From Eutreptiella sp. 'Long Island Sound 2002' (Eukaryota > Euglenozoa > Euglenophyceae > Eutreptiales > Eutreptiaceae), in contig OZ038378.1 of assembly GCA_964036045.1 (NCBI GenBank), forward strand, positions 23,673,935-23,737,934: 64,000 nt of DNA, written 5' to 3'. A program made the position numbers and the translations under genes. The notes under the pieces were generated by a model. It did not search any database. It was not told where the DNA came from and saw nothing but the letters and a program-made list of their open reading frames with translations. Below are positions 1-10,830 of this stretch, piece after piece (positions within the stretch are counted from its first letter, which is position 1; each line of letters begins with the position of its first letter).

Positions 1-941
1 TGATCTGCGCCCTTGTTTAGCAGGGCATGAAAAAAATGGTATGCTGCTGCACCACTCACCCTACCTGCCCACCTGTAAAGCAAAGGCAAATGAAGGGGTG
101 TTTGCGGCGGAGGAACCAAGCCACACTCCCCGTATTATGCGGTTCTCAGTGTGACCTATAATACACTGTCCGCAAACGCGCTGAAGATCAGCTCCCCTGT
201 CAAGCAAGCAAGCGTTAAGGGACTCCTCAGGTTCTCTTAAAGAACGTACCGAGGAGCCCCTGGGTAGCCTAAACAAGGTTTACCGTGCGCACTTCGCGTG
301 GCCTACCCTTTAATGCGTGTGTGCATGCGCGAGTATGCACGACTGTTTGGGGCAAACCTGCCCATCCGCACCACAATCACGAACTCCACCAGGGGGTGGC
401 CCCGCCTGGGCTTACTCACCTTACCTACCGCTGGAGAGAGAGAGCAAGTGAGGGGCGCACGCGGAGAACGTTGCTATGCACTTGTGTGTATGTCTAATCA
501 CCCTGATCTGACCTCCAATCATCTGCAATCTTTCTAATCAATCCCTCTATCGCGTCCTATCGTTGTTAGCGCTGCTACAAGACTCCTTCACGGAGACACG
601 AGACGAGCAATGTGTATGCGGCATACGAGACGAGCATACCTGTAGTTTATACCTGATTCATTGAAGTCTTTTTCGTTGATTTTCGAATTCTTGAATTTTT
701 GATACTTCTATTAGTGTAGGTGGAATCTGTATGTTTATTTATTAATGTGTGTCTCGTCATTTTCATGACTACGTGAGACATACGTTTATAATGCCATTAT
801 TTCTGCATTTTCCGGCGCTTCGCTAGGAGCCGCTCCTGCGCGCCGCCTTTTTATGCGTAGGAATTTCTTGATTTAAAAAATCTAGAGATGACTATAATTT
901 TTATAAAAATGTGCTTCTGATGCACAATTGGATTCTGCTCA
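1..941 (+). mobile_element. 3' end of a + strand Ty3-like element (internal end plus 3' LTR)
   Basis: This stretch is the inverted, roughly 70-75% similar counterpart (by eye) of 3370 to about 4310, which is the 3' end of the - strand chromovirus described below. Homology extends upstream of the probable LTR start to the window edge, so it is the 3' end of an element lying to the left rather than a solo LTR. A purine-rich run at about 86-98 is followed by TG at 99, a plausible polypurine tract and LTR start; TGCACC at 48 is an alternative start. The right edge ends in CA at 940-941, where similarity to the partner copy stops. No coding sequence is present. Confidence 0.6.
99..941 (+). repeat. 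Probable 3' LTR (about 0.84 kb)
   Basis: TG at 99-100 and CA at 940-941 bound a non-coding, fairly AT-rich segment shared in inverted orientation with 3370-4216. The left boundary is inferred from the purine-rich run just before it and could lie about 50 bp further left. The matching 5' LTR is outside the window. Confidence 0.5.
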
Positions 942-1400
942 GGTGTATCGTCCCTGGTCAGCCTAGCTAAGTAGGAAGATCCCATGTGACATGGCAGTGA
1001 CCTCATCGCCACATGCCCTGCCACCTCAGCACATATGGGACCCAAAACAAAGAGTGCACATCTCCTGAGATGGCACTATGGAGATAGAGTGACCATGGGG
1101 CAGTTTTCCAACTCTTTTCCAAAACATTTCAGCTATCTTTGTGAATATGCATTCCGATTTGACCTGAGTTGCAGTGTCTGTGAATATCCAATCATCTTTC
1201 ACTGTTTACACTGCAGCGCTTCATGCTTTGATCCTGATTCTCTTCTCCTTGCACACCTCTGGCTTGGGCTATCCTGGATTGACCTGTATTTCAGCAAACA
1301 AAAGGTTTTCATCTCCAAAAACAAGCAGCAGGAAACCCTACACCAGCAGCAAGCAGCAGGAGAGACAAAAACACAGTGTTGAAACCACTATAAACTTTTC
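942..1400 (+). mobile_element. SINE-like repeat, copy A
   Basis: The segment is clearly similar to the reverse complement of 1984-2430 (copy B), with blocks such as GTCAGCCTAGCTAAG near 957 and a CAGCAG-rich 3' part at 1303-1400. It lacks most of the tRNA-like head seen in copy B and begins inside the box-B region, directly after the LTR end at 941. The 3' end lies near TATAAACTTTTCT (1391-1402), where it meets the captured pol fragment. Short ORFs across it are not conserved between copies. I infer a non-autonomous retroposon; no TSD was identified. Confidence 0.55.
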
Positions 1401-1983
1401 TGTCCGCTGCGGGATTCTCGAGGCCCGGTACATACCATAACGTCAGGTTGTATTCTTCGAGGAATTGGGACCATCGTGCTTGTTGTGGTGTCAGTGGTCG
1501 AGGACATGTCTTGAGATATCGAATACATTTGTGGTCAGTGTGCACGTGCACCTGCTGCGGTCCTCGAAGTAGGTGAAACCACTGCTTCAAGGCTAATACG
1601 ATGGCCAACAGCTCCTGTTTTTGAATCGGGTATCGAGTTTCGGCAGGTTGCCTTTTCCGGGACATGAAGGCAATAGGTCGAAGATGTCCCTCATACTTCC
1701 CATGCGCACATCGTTGCGCTAGCGTAGCACCCACGCAGTCTTTCGAAGCGTCCGTGTACAGGTGATACGGCTGTCGGGGGTCGATAGCACTGAGTTGTGT
1801 CGCATTGATCATTGCCTGCTTCAGCTTGTCGAAGGAAGCTTGATGTACGGCTGTCCATTCCCACTCGAAGTCTGCCTTAGACATTGCGTTCAGGGGGGCT
1901 GCAACAGCTTGGAACCCTTCGCCGAACTGCTGATAAAATCCACACAATCCAATGAATTGTGGAACTTCATGAACCGTAGTAGA
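1401..1983 (-). pseudogene. Ty3-type pol fragment: RT connection and RNase H
   Basis: Read on the - strand, this fragment starts with the end of an RT thumb region (FIGLCGFYQQF). It continues through an RNase H domain with YTDAS (first Asp), KQELLAIVLAL (Glu), HTDHKC (Asp) and ends at NPAAD, exactly where the usual fourth Asp motif (ADxLSR) would finish. It has no protease, RT palm or integrase. Its sequence differs from both full elements in this window, so it comes from a third Ty3 lineage. Both edges coincide with the 3' ends of the two inverted SINE-like copies. Confidence 0.8.
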
Positions 1984-2504
1984 AAGGTTTATAGGGTTTT
2001 CAGCACTGTGTTTTTGTTGTGCCTCTCCTGCTGCTTGCTGCTGGTGTAGGGCTCCTGCTGCTTGATTTTGATGAAGAAAATGTTTTATTGTTGAAATGCA
2101 ACCAATCCAGGATAACCCAAGCCAGAGATGAGCAAGTAGAAGATAAACAGGATCAAAGCATGAAGGGCTGCAGTCACAAAGATTTAGATAAAGACAACTA
2201 TCAACAATAGACCACCGCAATTAACATACATTGCCACTCAGGATGAAACATTTTACATGTTTGAGAAAAACTGATTGAAAAACTGCCCCAAGGGCTCACT
2301 CTCATCCATAGTGCCATCTTGAGATGTGCCCTCTTTTGTTTTTGGGTCCCATAGGTGCTGAGATGGCATGGCTTGTGGCGCTGAAGTCACTGCCATGTCA
2401 CATGGGATAATCCTACTTAGCTAGGCTGACCGGGTATTGAACCCACGACCTCTCAAAAAGAGGTGCCCCAGCCCCCTAGTGTGCATACCACTAGGATAGC
2501 TAAG
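1984..2504 (-). mobile_element. SINE-like repeat, copy B with tRNA-like head
   Basis: On the - strand the element runs from a tRNA-like head (2504 to 2416) through a body of about 430 bp to a 3' end near TATAAACCTTTCT. The body matches copy A (942-1400) over its whole length, and its last 100 bp match copy C (12511-12610). A tRNA-derived head with box A and box B, a unique body and a 5'-truncated extra copy are what is expected of a SINE moved by a LINE. The partner LINE is not identified. Confidence 0.6.
2416..2504 (-). promoter_or_regulatory. tRNA-like head with internal pol III boxes
   Basis: The - strand folds like a tRNA. An 8-bp acceptor-like stem pairs CTTAGCTA with TAGCTAAG, a hairpin CCTAGTG/CACTAGG sits in the D-arm position, and the anticodon-like arm is ACCTC TTTTTGA GAGGT with TTT in the anticodon position. 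The T-arm region contains GGTTCAATACC, a good box B. TAGC...AGTGG near the 5' end resembles box A. The D-arm and spacing are irregular, so it is a tRNA-derived promoter region rather than a functional tRNA gene. Confidence 0.55.
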
Positions 2505-3369
2505 AATTCATGAAAAAACATAGATAAATTCATAGTCTCTGCCTTCAGTATATCAGTGCCTCAGTCACCCAGAAAAAGATGTTTTAGTGCATATAGCTTG
2601 GGGATTAAGGGGTCCACACAACATCCTGATTTAGTGTTTGGTTCCATAGGTCAAAATGTGTTATCACCAATTTTTGTTCGGCCAACACTAAAATAAAAAT
2701 GCATGAGTGCTTAGGGCACGTCTAATACAACCAAAGTATACCCTAAAGCATTGGAAAAGCACTTTTTCTTACTCCCCCCTTGTGCTGTGGTGGCCACCAC
2801 CGTCGCATTTTCAGGAAAAAGAGATTTTTTCTTGGCCTTTCCTTGGTTTCCACACCTACTTTAGAATACCTATAGCTTCCCTAACACTGGAAAAGAGCGC
2901 TTTACCATGGCCAGTGACTCTTGCTGCATTGTTAATGACAACTTCCAACAGAAACCTCCGCGCTCTTGGCGCTGCAGGGGTTCCTGTGGCTTGGTGGGGT
3001 TAGAATAGGGCATGCCTAGACCATATGCATTTGCATCCCTCCCTCCAAGCTGCAGCGTAACACAACCCAACGCCAGACTCTCATAGGACGCTCGACCCAA
3101 GTCTCATGGAACCTGATGGAGACACCTGACCTGGTACTGGGGTGAGGGTGCGGTGATTTAATTAGAATTGCCCCTTGGAGGGGTCTTGGTTGTGGTTCAG
3201 TCTCCTGCTGCTGCTTTTCGGCCGGAACAGCGCCCTACTCAGCGAGGCTTTGCGAGGATATCTGTAGCATAGAGGAATGAAAGGATGAGGAACGAATCCG
3301 CGCAAACGCGAAGCGACAACACCTAAATCCGTCAAATGACGGCCTAGAATTTTTCTGAAAGCACATACC
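2505..3369. other. Non-coding spacer, nothing recognised
   Basis: About 865 bp between SINE copy B and the LTR edge at 3370. Only short open frames occur, without recognisable motifs, and I see no repeat shared with the rest of the window. Confidence 0.5.
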
Positions 3370-4216
3370 TGAACAGAATCCAATTGTGCATCAGATGCAT
3401 ATTTTCATAAAATTTGGAGTCATCTCTTGATTTTTTAAATCAAGAAATTCTTACGCAGAAAAAGGCGGCGCGCTGGAGCGGGTCCTAGCGAAGCGCCGCA
3501 AAATAAGGATTGAATAAGATTATAAACGTATGTTACGCAGAATGACGAAAATGACGAAACATACATAAAATGACAAACATAAAGATTACACCCACATTGA
3601 CAGAAAGAATTCAAGATTCAGGAATTCGAAAATCAACAGAAGGACTTCAACGAATCAGGTATAAACCACAGGTGTGCTCGTCTCGTATGCAGCATGCACA
3701 TTGCTCGTCTCGTGTCTCCGTGAACGTGCCTTGTAGCAGCGCTAACAAACAATACAGGGATAGATTAGAAAGATTGCAGATGATTAGAGGTAAGTCCAGG
3801 GTGATTAGACATACACACATATGCATAGCATCGTTTCTCGCTTGTGTCTCGCTTTTTCCTCACTTTGCTTCACTCTCCAGTGGTGAGTAAGGTAGGTAAG
3901 CCCAGTTGGGGCCACCCCCTGGTGGAGTTCGTGATTTTGGGTAGGATTAGGTGGAAAAACAGTGATTGACACAGGTTGATAGTAAACTCGTGCATGCTCG
4001 TGCATTCACACACGCATTAAAGGGTAGGCCACGCGTGGTGCGCTCGGTACCACCCTTGTTTAGGTTACCCAGGGGCTCCACCCCACGTTCTATGAGAGAA
4101 GGGGTGGAGTTCCTTAAGCTTGCTTGCTTGTACTCAGGTTTGAGGACAGTGTATTATACGGCTACCTGAGAAGCGTATAATACCTGGAGGTAGTCTTGGT
4201 TCCTCAGCCGCAAACC
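3370..4216 (-). repeat. 3' LTR of the - strand chromovirus
   Basis: The + strand starts TGAACAG at 3370, so the LTR ends in CA on the - strand. The upstream LTR edge is set near 4214-4216 by alignment with the inverted copy at 99-941. Similarity to that copy continues to about 4310, consistent with shared internal 3' sequence. Confidence 0.55.
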
Positions 4217-5024
4217 TCAGTCATTTGCCTTTGCCTTACAGGTGGGAAGGTCAGGGTGAACTGGTGCAGTCCCAAGCCGTGCTAAAATATGCGGCGCTGA
4301 TCACACAAACAACAAGCTGAAACTCAGCCAGGAGTGGCAAGCGCAGCCCAACATCTTCAACATTCACGCTGTGCACGCCAAAGGCGCACCCCTTCCCTCC
4401 AAGCCCTAGCAGGGAAACGCGTTGTGGCGTCCCTGTTAGGCCACAGACGCTTAGTAGCTCTGTGTTTTCTTGCAATCTCACAGGTGAGCCGCTAGGGCTC
4501 GTGTCTTCTTCTTCAACGCCAGCCAGTAGAGCGTGTGTGTAGGAGTGGTAGTGCTGAGGTGGGGGCTTGAGCCAGTTGCAGAAGTGGTCGCCCACCAGGA
4601 TGGTGCCACTGTAGGGTGCGTAGGACCTGTAGTGCGTGTGCCACTGTCCCACCCTTTTCCTGCAATTTTAGCGGGGTTGGTGGGCAGTTGCAGTGGTTAG
4701 GCTGAATTTTGGCCATCGTAGCAAATAGACGTTTTCAAGCCTGCATAGCTTTTGGCCACCCCTCCCTGTAGTAGACAGATAGGTAGGGAAAATAATACCT
4801 GGATTGATACGCTGGGTATTCCCCCAAGGTGTTGCGCCAGCACAGGAATTGGGCGCTTAGGGGAGGAGAGACCCGGGGCGTACCTCGTGGCACCGGTAAG
4901 ACAATCCTCCAGGTTTAGCAAGCGTGCCGACTTGGGTATGATTAGGACACCATTTCTGCGGCTTGCTCTCAGGACCTTAGGGGTAGCACACTCACACATA
5001 CACTTAGGCAGGTAAGGGTAAGGT
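4217..5024 (-). other. 3' untranslated region of the chromovirus
   Basis: This lies between the chromodomain stop and the 3' LTR. No conserved frame is visible. The first 90 bases or so are shared with the left-edge element, supporting their origin from one family. Confidence 0.5.
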
Positions 5025-5686
5025 TCAGTCCCTAGCTTTAGTCTTGGAGGCAAGCGTCTCAGGGAGCCTCAGCAACTCACTAAGGTTGTTCTGGGACAAG
5101 TAGTCTACCAGAACTGAGTTTAGGCGTCCCTCAGGAAGAACAAACGCAGAGAAGGGCTCCCAGGTGGCCTCTTCGACTCCAAACCCTTCCCAGAGCGTGA
5201 TGAACTGCAACCCTGGCGATAGCGGTGGCGTAGGACAGACTTCACCAGGTAGAAGCCCTTCTTAGCCATCTCCTCGGCGTTCATGTCGGGGAGTTCCCCT
5301 TCAACTTCTGTAGGGCTGGCAGCCCCATGTGGGTCTAGGGCGGCGATTTCCTCGTCGTTCAGTTCCCACTCCTCCCCACAGAGGTCTTCAGGATCATAGT
5401 AGCGCTTCAGGTGTTGAGCAGCGCACACCAGGGTCCCCCCTAGACGGAGAGAACACCGCACGGTTATACGATGTCCATCCAAAGACATAATCTTGTAGGG
5501 CCGGAAGTATGGGTCATTGCTGGTAGAGCGTGGCCAGGCGGGTAGTCGGCTGTGGTGCACCAGCACGCGGTCCCCTTCTTGGTAGGTGGCTGGCACTCGG
5601 TGCTTGTTCTTCTTGTTCCACTGACGCTCCCTCACTCTCTGGAGCATAGCCTTGGTTTTGTCCACCTTCGCTTGTTGCTCTTGGAC
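5025..5686 (-). pseudogene. Integrase C-terminal domain and chromodomain (frameshifted)
   Basis: The first part, in frame with the integrase core after an in-frame TAG at 5687-5689, contains EGDRVLVHHSRLPAW and a PYKI segment, like the GPY/F-type integrase C-terminal domain. After an acidic linker comes a chromodomain: FYLVKSVLRHRYRQG in one frame, then FITLWEGFGVEEATWEPF in another, with a one-base slip near 5212. WEGF followed by ATWEP is the diagnostic chromodomain pattern. Chromodomains bind modified histones and guide integration. The frame ends at 5025. Confidence 0.8.
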
Positions 5687-6412
5687 CTACTCACCCACAG
5701 AAGAATGGGTGTCTTCTGGGTAGGGAGCATGTAGGAACCACGCCGGGCGCCCTAGGAATAGCTCATGGGGCGAGTAGCCGGTCGCCGAACTCTCTTGGGA
5801 GTTCATCATCAAGGATATGACGGGGAGTAGTCTCACCCGGTCTCTGGTGCGTTCAGTTTTGCACCATATCCTTACATTCTCCTTGAGGACACGAATCTGT
5901 CGCTCACATAGGGGGTTGCTCGTGTGAGAGTAGGGGATCCCCGTAGACACCTGGACATTGAGGGATCTCACGACCCTCTTGTACCAGCCGGTATCCGAGC
6001 GTACTCGTACATCCTCATCGGAGTTGATCTCTTTGGGCGCCCCATAGACACAAAACCAATCCTCCAGGAGTATCTTGATAGTCTCCTCCCCGGTAATGTG
6101 CTTGGTACATGGGAACACCCTGGTAAACCTGGTCAACCCACAGGTTACCACGAGGGCGAAGTCATAGCCCCTAAACTTCGGCACCTCCGTGTAGTCCGCG
6201 TAGAGAACACTGTTAGCACAGTGAGGGATGGGCAGGGTCGAGTAGAGACCTCTGTCCCGAATATCCCCCGGTTAGCAGGACCTACACGCGCACTTGTCCA
6301 CGATAGGCTGGAGGGTCTTCCGCAGTTGGTCATCAGTCCACGTAGTGTGGAACCACTGCTTGAATAGCCTCAGGGTACGGTCAGCACCCACATGACCGCT
6401 GGACTCATGGGG
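5687..6412 (-). pseudogene. Integrase: HHCC zinc finger and DDE core
   Basis: In frame with the upstream RNase H after a TGA at 6413-6415. An N-terminal H...H...CACRSC zinc finger is followed by a TAA, then the catalytic core: first Asp in YADYTEV, second Asp in INSDED, and Glu in NPLCERQIRV. All three catalytic residues are present. The protein would join the retroelement cDNA to host DNA. Two stops interrupt it and a TAG closes it at 5687, so it is not functional as read. Confidence 0.82.
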
Positions 6413-7462
6413 TCACTTCAGCAGCACGGGAACTCTGTCACTGGGTACCACGATGCGGTCCTCGTGCCAGAGGTAGCTCTTGTCCCTCTTCCACTGTTCT
6501 TGGTTGACCAGGAGGGGTTCAAGGCGTTTCTCCAGGCGCTTGTAGATATCCCCAAACTCCTTCAGGTACTCCGCTTGTTGGAGTCCATCTAGGGGGCGTA
6601 TCATAGTCATGTTGAGGTCCAAGTGCACGTCCATATGGGTGAATGCCTCCTTAGCCAGCGCTTCAGACCGGGCACCAATCGGGGCATCAAAGTTGTTGCG
6701 GCTGATGTAGTCTGCACACTCGTTTTTCACTCCCTGGATATGGTGTACCGTCAGCCGTAGTTGGCTGAGGTAGGTCCACTGGCGCCGTAGCTTGGCCTTT
6801 TCAGGTGGGGGACCCTTCTGGAAAATGCAGACCAGCTCTTGGTCGCACAGCCAGACAACAGGGTTACTCCCCAACAGTCGTGCTTGAGAGGATAGCACCA
6901 GCATACCCGCGAGCAATTCCTGCTCATAGGTGGAGTAGTTCCCCCTGGCCTGGTTCCATTTCCAGTTCCAGTGGCCCAGGGGTACTAGGACCCACTTCTC
7001 GTCAGGGTAGCTGTGCTTGAGAGTTCCATCTCGGTTGAGACCTTCCGTCCCCCATTGGGAAATGGCCGAGTCGAACTCCTCCTTCTCTAGTGCTTGCCAT
7101 TGGAACAACGTTCCACCACCGCCCACATTGCTGGCGTCGGTCACCAGGAGAATCTCCCCTTGTGCCCCAGGCACGCCCAAGCACTTAGCGTTGGCCACCT
7201 TGTCTTTGAGCTCGTCAAACGCTTGTTCCTCTTGTGGGCCCCAGCGCCAAGTAGTACTCTTCTTAATCAGGTCCGTCAGAATGGCGCTGGTGTAGGTGAA
7301 GTTTTTGATATGGCGGCGATAGAAGTTGCACGCCCCAATGAAACTGCGTACATCATGAAGTCCTTTCTTGGGGTCTTCGTGTCGTACCTTAGCATCCATC
7401 AGGGGTTGGGCCTTAGAGGCCGCTGGGGTCCACCACCCATAGCAAACGTCAAACCCCAGGTA
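6413..7462 (-). pseudogene. RT connection and RNase H domain
   Basis: This follows the RT in the same frame after a TAG at 7463-7465. It contains the RT tail (RSFIGACNFYRRHI) and an RNase H domain with LVTDASN (Asp), STYEQELLAGM (Glu), WLCDQELV (Asp) and NECADYISR (Asp). All four catalytic acids are present. Downstream, residues leading into the integrase zinc finger continue until a TGA at 6413. The enzyme degrades RNA in the RNA-DNA hybrid during reverse transcription. Confidence 0.85.
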
Positions 7463-8347
7463 CTACATGGTCTCCTGCATGAACTCACACTTCTCCAGCT
7501 TGAGTCGTGTGTGGTTCTCTTGGCAGACCGCAAAGAACTCACCCAAGAGGATTAGGTGATCCTCCTGGGTATTGGTCCCGAGGCATACATCGTCGATGTG
7601 TGCTTCCATCTGGGCCCCACGGGATATGAGTTCTTGCACTTTAGGACTTCGTCGTAGGATGGACAGGATCTTGTTCATCAGCTCTTGGAACAGAGCGGGT
7701 GCGTTGGCCACGCCAAAGGGCATGACCTTCCACTTGAACACCCTCCCCTGAGGGGTGATGAAGGCTAGTAGCTCCTGAGCGCCGAACGTCAGGTCCACCT
7801 GCCAGAATCCGCTCCTCTTGTCCATGTTGGTCTTGTAGCGACAGGAGGTCATCTTCTCAAGGGTAGACTCCATATTAGGAATGGACCCTGAGTGGTTCAG
7901 CGTTTTCTTGTTCAGCTCTCCGTAGTCCACTACCAGCCGTTTGGCTGTAGACCCAGGTTTAGCCACCAGGAAACAGGGGCTGCAGTGTTGGGGGTAGTCC
8001 CCGTCCTTGTACTCCGGGACTAGGCCAGCGCCGATACATTCTTGTATCCGTCGCTCAATCCCGTCGGCCTGCTCTTTAGGAGCTGGATAGGGTCTCCTCC
8101 GGATCTTGTGACCCACGAACTCGGGTTTCAGCTTGAGGTCCATCTGCACCAGCTTGTCACATGAGGCTGGGGGCGGTAGTTCTCTGAACACCTCCAGATG
8201 GGTCCTTATAAGCTTCTGCACCCGCGGGTCCAAAAGCTTGATCTTGTCCTCCATGTCCTCGTCAGAGTGTAGGTTGCTTGCCCCCTGAGTAATAGACGTC
8301 GGGAGGTGATCCTCCACTGACTCCTCGCCCGTGGTAGTGTCCTTCAA
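7463..8347 (-). pseudogene. Ty3-type reverse transcriptase core
   Basis: The palm begins with FLVAKPGSTAKRLVVDY and GELNKKT, continues through DKRSGFWQVDL and VFKWKVMPFGVANAPALFQ, and has the active site as AHIDDVCLG, a variant of the usual YVDD box in which Tyr is His and both Asp remain. Its start joins the upstream segment only through a frameshift near 8347-8500, and a TAG ends it at 7463, from which the frame continues into the RNase H. Confidence 0.88.
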
Positions 8348-9359
8348 CCCTTGGTAGGCGTAAAGTAGGTCTCGTAGGTCTCCGATGGACTATGGCAACA
8401 TAGGCACGCTCCAGGGGGTTCACATACACATTCCTCCGAGAGGTCGTCCTCCTCTGGGGTCCTCACATGGGCACCCCACACGCTCTTCATGAGCTTAAGA
8501 TCTACCTTCTTTGCCAGGTGGTGATCTTTTGCTCGAGGTCCTCCTTGAATTGGGATGGATCTCCCATAAGTCCTTGCTTCAGTCGCCATGAGCTGCGGGT
8601 AGGCTTAGCGTAGCATAGCTTTTTCGCCACCAACCTCCTCTTGGAGTCCACGTACTCCCTTAGCCTGGATCGGGGATCCAGCTCTTCGTCCACTGGGTCC
8701 TCCACCCTCATGGAGAGTAGGGGTTTCAGCGGGGCGACGTACTCGGCGTTTTCCAGTACCTCCACGCAAGTCTGCACGAGGAAGGCGTCGTGCTCAGTTT
8801 CGTCATCTGAGTGGATAGAGCTGGGGAGCTCGGATAGTCCACACTCAGAGACTGCATCAGGAACAGGTACTTGGCAGGGAGAGTTGGGAGCGTTGGTGTT
8901 AGTCACGACGTATTCATCTCCTCCGGGTATAGTCTCAATAGCATCTTGAGGACGTACTCGTTCCTTCAAGTCACCCAAGGTGAGTCCATCGGTTTCTCGT
9001 TGTATAGCCTGGACCAGAGTCGAGTCCAGGTCCTCCCAGGGGATGGAGGTAAGACCTCCGTCCACCACGCTGAGCATACTCCCCCATCCGGGTTTCCCGA
9101 TAGGCGTCTTACGCCCCAGAGGCACGTAGATGGCCTCATCAGGTAACCGAACAGAGCTGATAGTCAGCCTGTCCAGGAGGGTTCGCCAGTACTCGTTGCC
9201 CCCATGGGCTCCCCAATCGGGGGAACACGGGACCATACGGGAACGTTCCAGGGACACCTTGGTCAAGACCTTCCCCAGTTCACTGAACCTGGGGTTCCCG
9301 TAGGCCATCCCGAAAGAGGGCCAGTAATATTTGTAGCTGCAGTCTTTTCCCTTGCTGCA
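8348..9359 (-). pseudogene. Pol segment with DNA adenine-methyltransferase-like motifs
   Basis: Located between protease and RT and in frame with the protease after a TAG at 9360-9362. The preceding protease reading ends in ELFASDKQHVLDL, and after the stop come CSKGKDCSY, then GNPRFSELGKVLTK and MVPCSPDWG, followed by WRTLLDRL. The layout LFAS...NPxF...PDWG...W..LL resembles Dam-like phage methyltransferase domains reported in some retroelements, where NPPF/NPPY is catalytic; here it reads NPRF. The rest is acidic linker, with a frameshift near 8500. Function is inferred from motif layout only. Confidence 0.45.
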
Positions 9360-9950
9360 CTAAAGGTCCAGGACATGTTGCTTGTCGCTGGCGAACAACT
9401 CCACACTCAGGTCTTCTCTAGAGTAACCGAACTCCTTCAGACCTTGGTCTAGGACTTCCCCCAATAGTTGATACTTCTCAACTTTGGAGGCCGCCATCGT
9501 GTTTAAGGGCTCCTCTTTTGATACCCTGAGGTAGCTCGAGGTGTGCTCCGACTGCTCCAGTGCCACGGACTCTCCGCCATTGCCGTGGTCCACGTAGAGG
9601 AGGTAGGGCGCTTGCAGCATCAGGGATTGTACCTGGGAGTGCTGCACAAAGAAGTCAGTCCCCAATACAAAGTCGAAGGCCTCAGTGTGCTTCACATGGA
9701 ACCAATGGCCGATAGTCCGGGAGCCCATTGGTACCTCCACTTCACAGTCCCCGCAGCTGTGCACCACATGTCCATCCCCCATTCGTATAGCCGCGGTGGT
9801 CATGGTGTTCTTCAGGCTCCCACAAGGTAAAATTTTCTTGGCCACTATATATATGGTAGCTCCAGTATCCAATTCCCCCAGGTATTCACGTCCCCCTAGT
9901 CGGATACGTATCAAGAACACCAAGTCCAGGGCCTCACTGGAGCGTCCCCG
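9360..9950 (-). pseudogene. Retroviral-type aspartic protease
   Basis: The frame opens directly after a TGA (9951-9953) that separates it from the gag tail in the same frame. It carries GELDTGATIYIV, the catalytic DTGA with its hydrophobic flank, and the second hydrophobic motif FDFVLGTDFF. The protease would process the Gag-Pol polyprotein. It runs into the methyltransferase-like segment across a single in-frame TAG. Confidence 0.8.
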
Positions 9951-10830
9951 TCAGAACTCCGCGGGACAGGTCACCTCGAACCCCTTGTTCCGCAATTTGC
10001 GGGCCATCCTCATGAAATGGCTTCTCTTCGTAGCGTTGCTGTCATCACCTACTTCATGCTCACGCTTGGCCCCTTGTTCTCGCTGGGCCTGAGTTTGCGA
10101 GCGTGTGGTAGGACCAGACTGCCCTCCAGAGGGCTCGAAGTTCCCCCCTGGATTAGGGTTGGGGTTGCCTCCGTTCTTGTCCGGGTTCTTGTTGTCCTTG
10201 TCTGGCTGGCGGTTAGCGCCTCCTCCTCGTCCACCTTGGTTCTTGTCTTGTCCTTTTCCACGTCCTTCGACTTGCCCTTGCCGGAGTCGTTGCCGTTGCC
10301 TTTGCCACCGCCCGTGCCAGAGCCTTTGCCAGGATCTTTGCCCTTCAGCTTCGCCGACAGGCGCTGCTTGTGGTAGCACTCATCCTCGTGGTGCTTCCTC
10401 TTCCCACAGAAGGCACAGGTGATAGTACACCTGTAGTGATCCGGCATCTTGGCCTTGGCGCCAGTGTTGGTCTCCTGCTTCTTCCATTGGACTACGAAGC
10501 AGTCTGGCTGCTCGCAGTCAGGGGCGTGCTGCAGGTGGCCCTGCTCATCTCTGGCATCACACCAGAAGAGCTCCTTGACATTGTCCATGATACGGGGGTG
10601 TTTTTGGGGGTAGTCCCCTGTCCAGGTCTGGGTCCTTGGTACCCTTTGCCATGGCTTCCAGAGCCGCCTTCTCCAGGACGGTAGGCATTCAGGTGCTGGT
10701 TGCTTTCTTTCTCAAGCGCCAGCTCCAAGAGTAGCACACACAAATCCTCGTAATTGAGGGCTCTAGCCTTGCGCTCTGTCGTTGAATGGCACTCGTCCCA
10801 CAGCTCCCGAGGGAGCTTAGCCACCAACAA
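9951..10830 (-). pseudogene. Gag nucleocapsid region with zinc knuckle
   Basis: Several frames are needed to read it: 10830-10590, then about 10588-10200, then 10250-9951. The central piece has CAFCGKRKHHEDEC, a CX2CX4HX4C retroviral zinc knuckle, followed by a Gly/Lys/Asp-rich basic tail and an Asn/Pro/Gly-rich segment. It would bind the element RNA. The TGA at 9951 precedes the protease in the same frame. Confidence 0.75.

Noticed and set aside
2416-2504. Functional tRNA-Lys gene
   Set aside because: The D-arm and T-stem are irregular, and the sequence continues into a repeat body shared with other copies; it is a tRNA-derived SINE head.
1-4310. Terminal inverted repeats of one 4.3-kb DNA transposon
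   Set aside because: The right arm is continuous with the 3' end of a gag-pol element on the - strand, so these are 3' ends of two same-family LTR elements in opposite orientation.
5687-9362. Stop-codon reassignment (several in-frame TAG codons in pol)
   Set aside because: TAA and TGA occur in frame as well and frameshifts are frequent, which fits ordinary decay.
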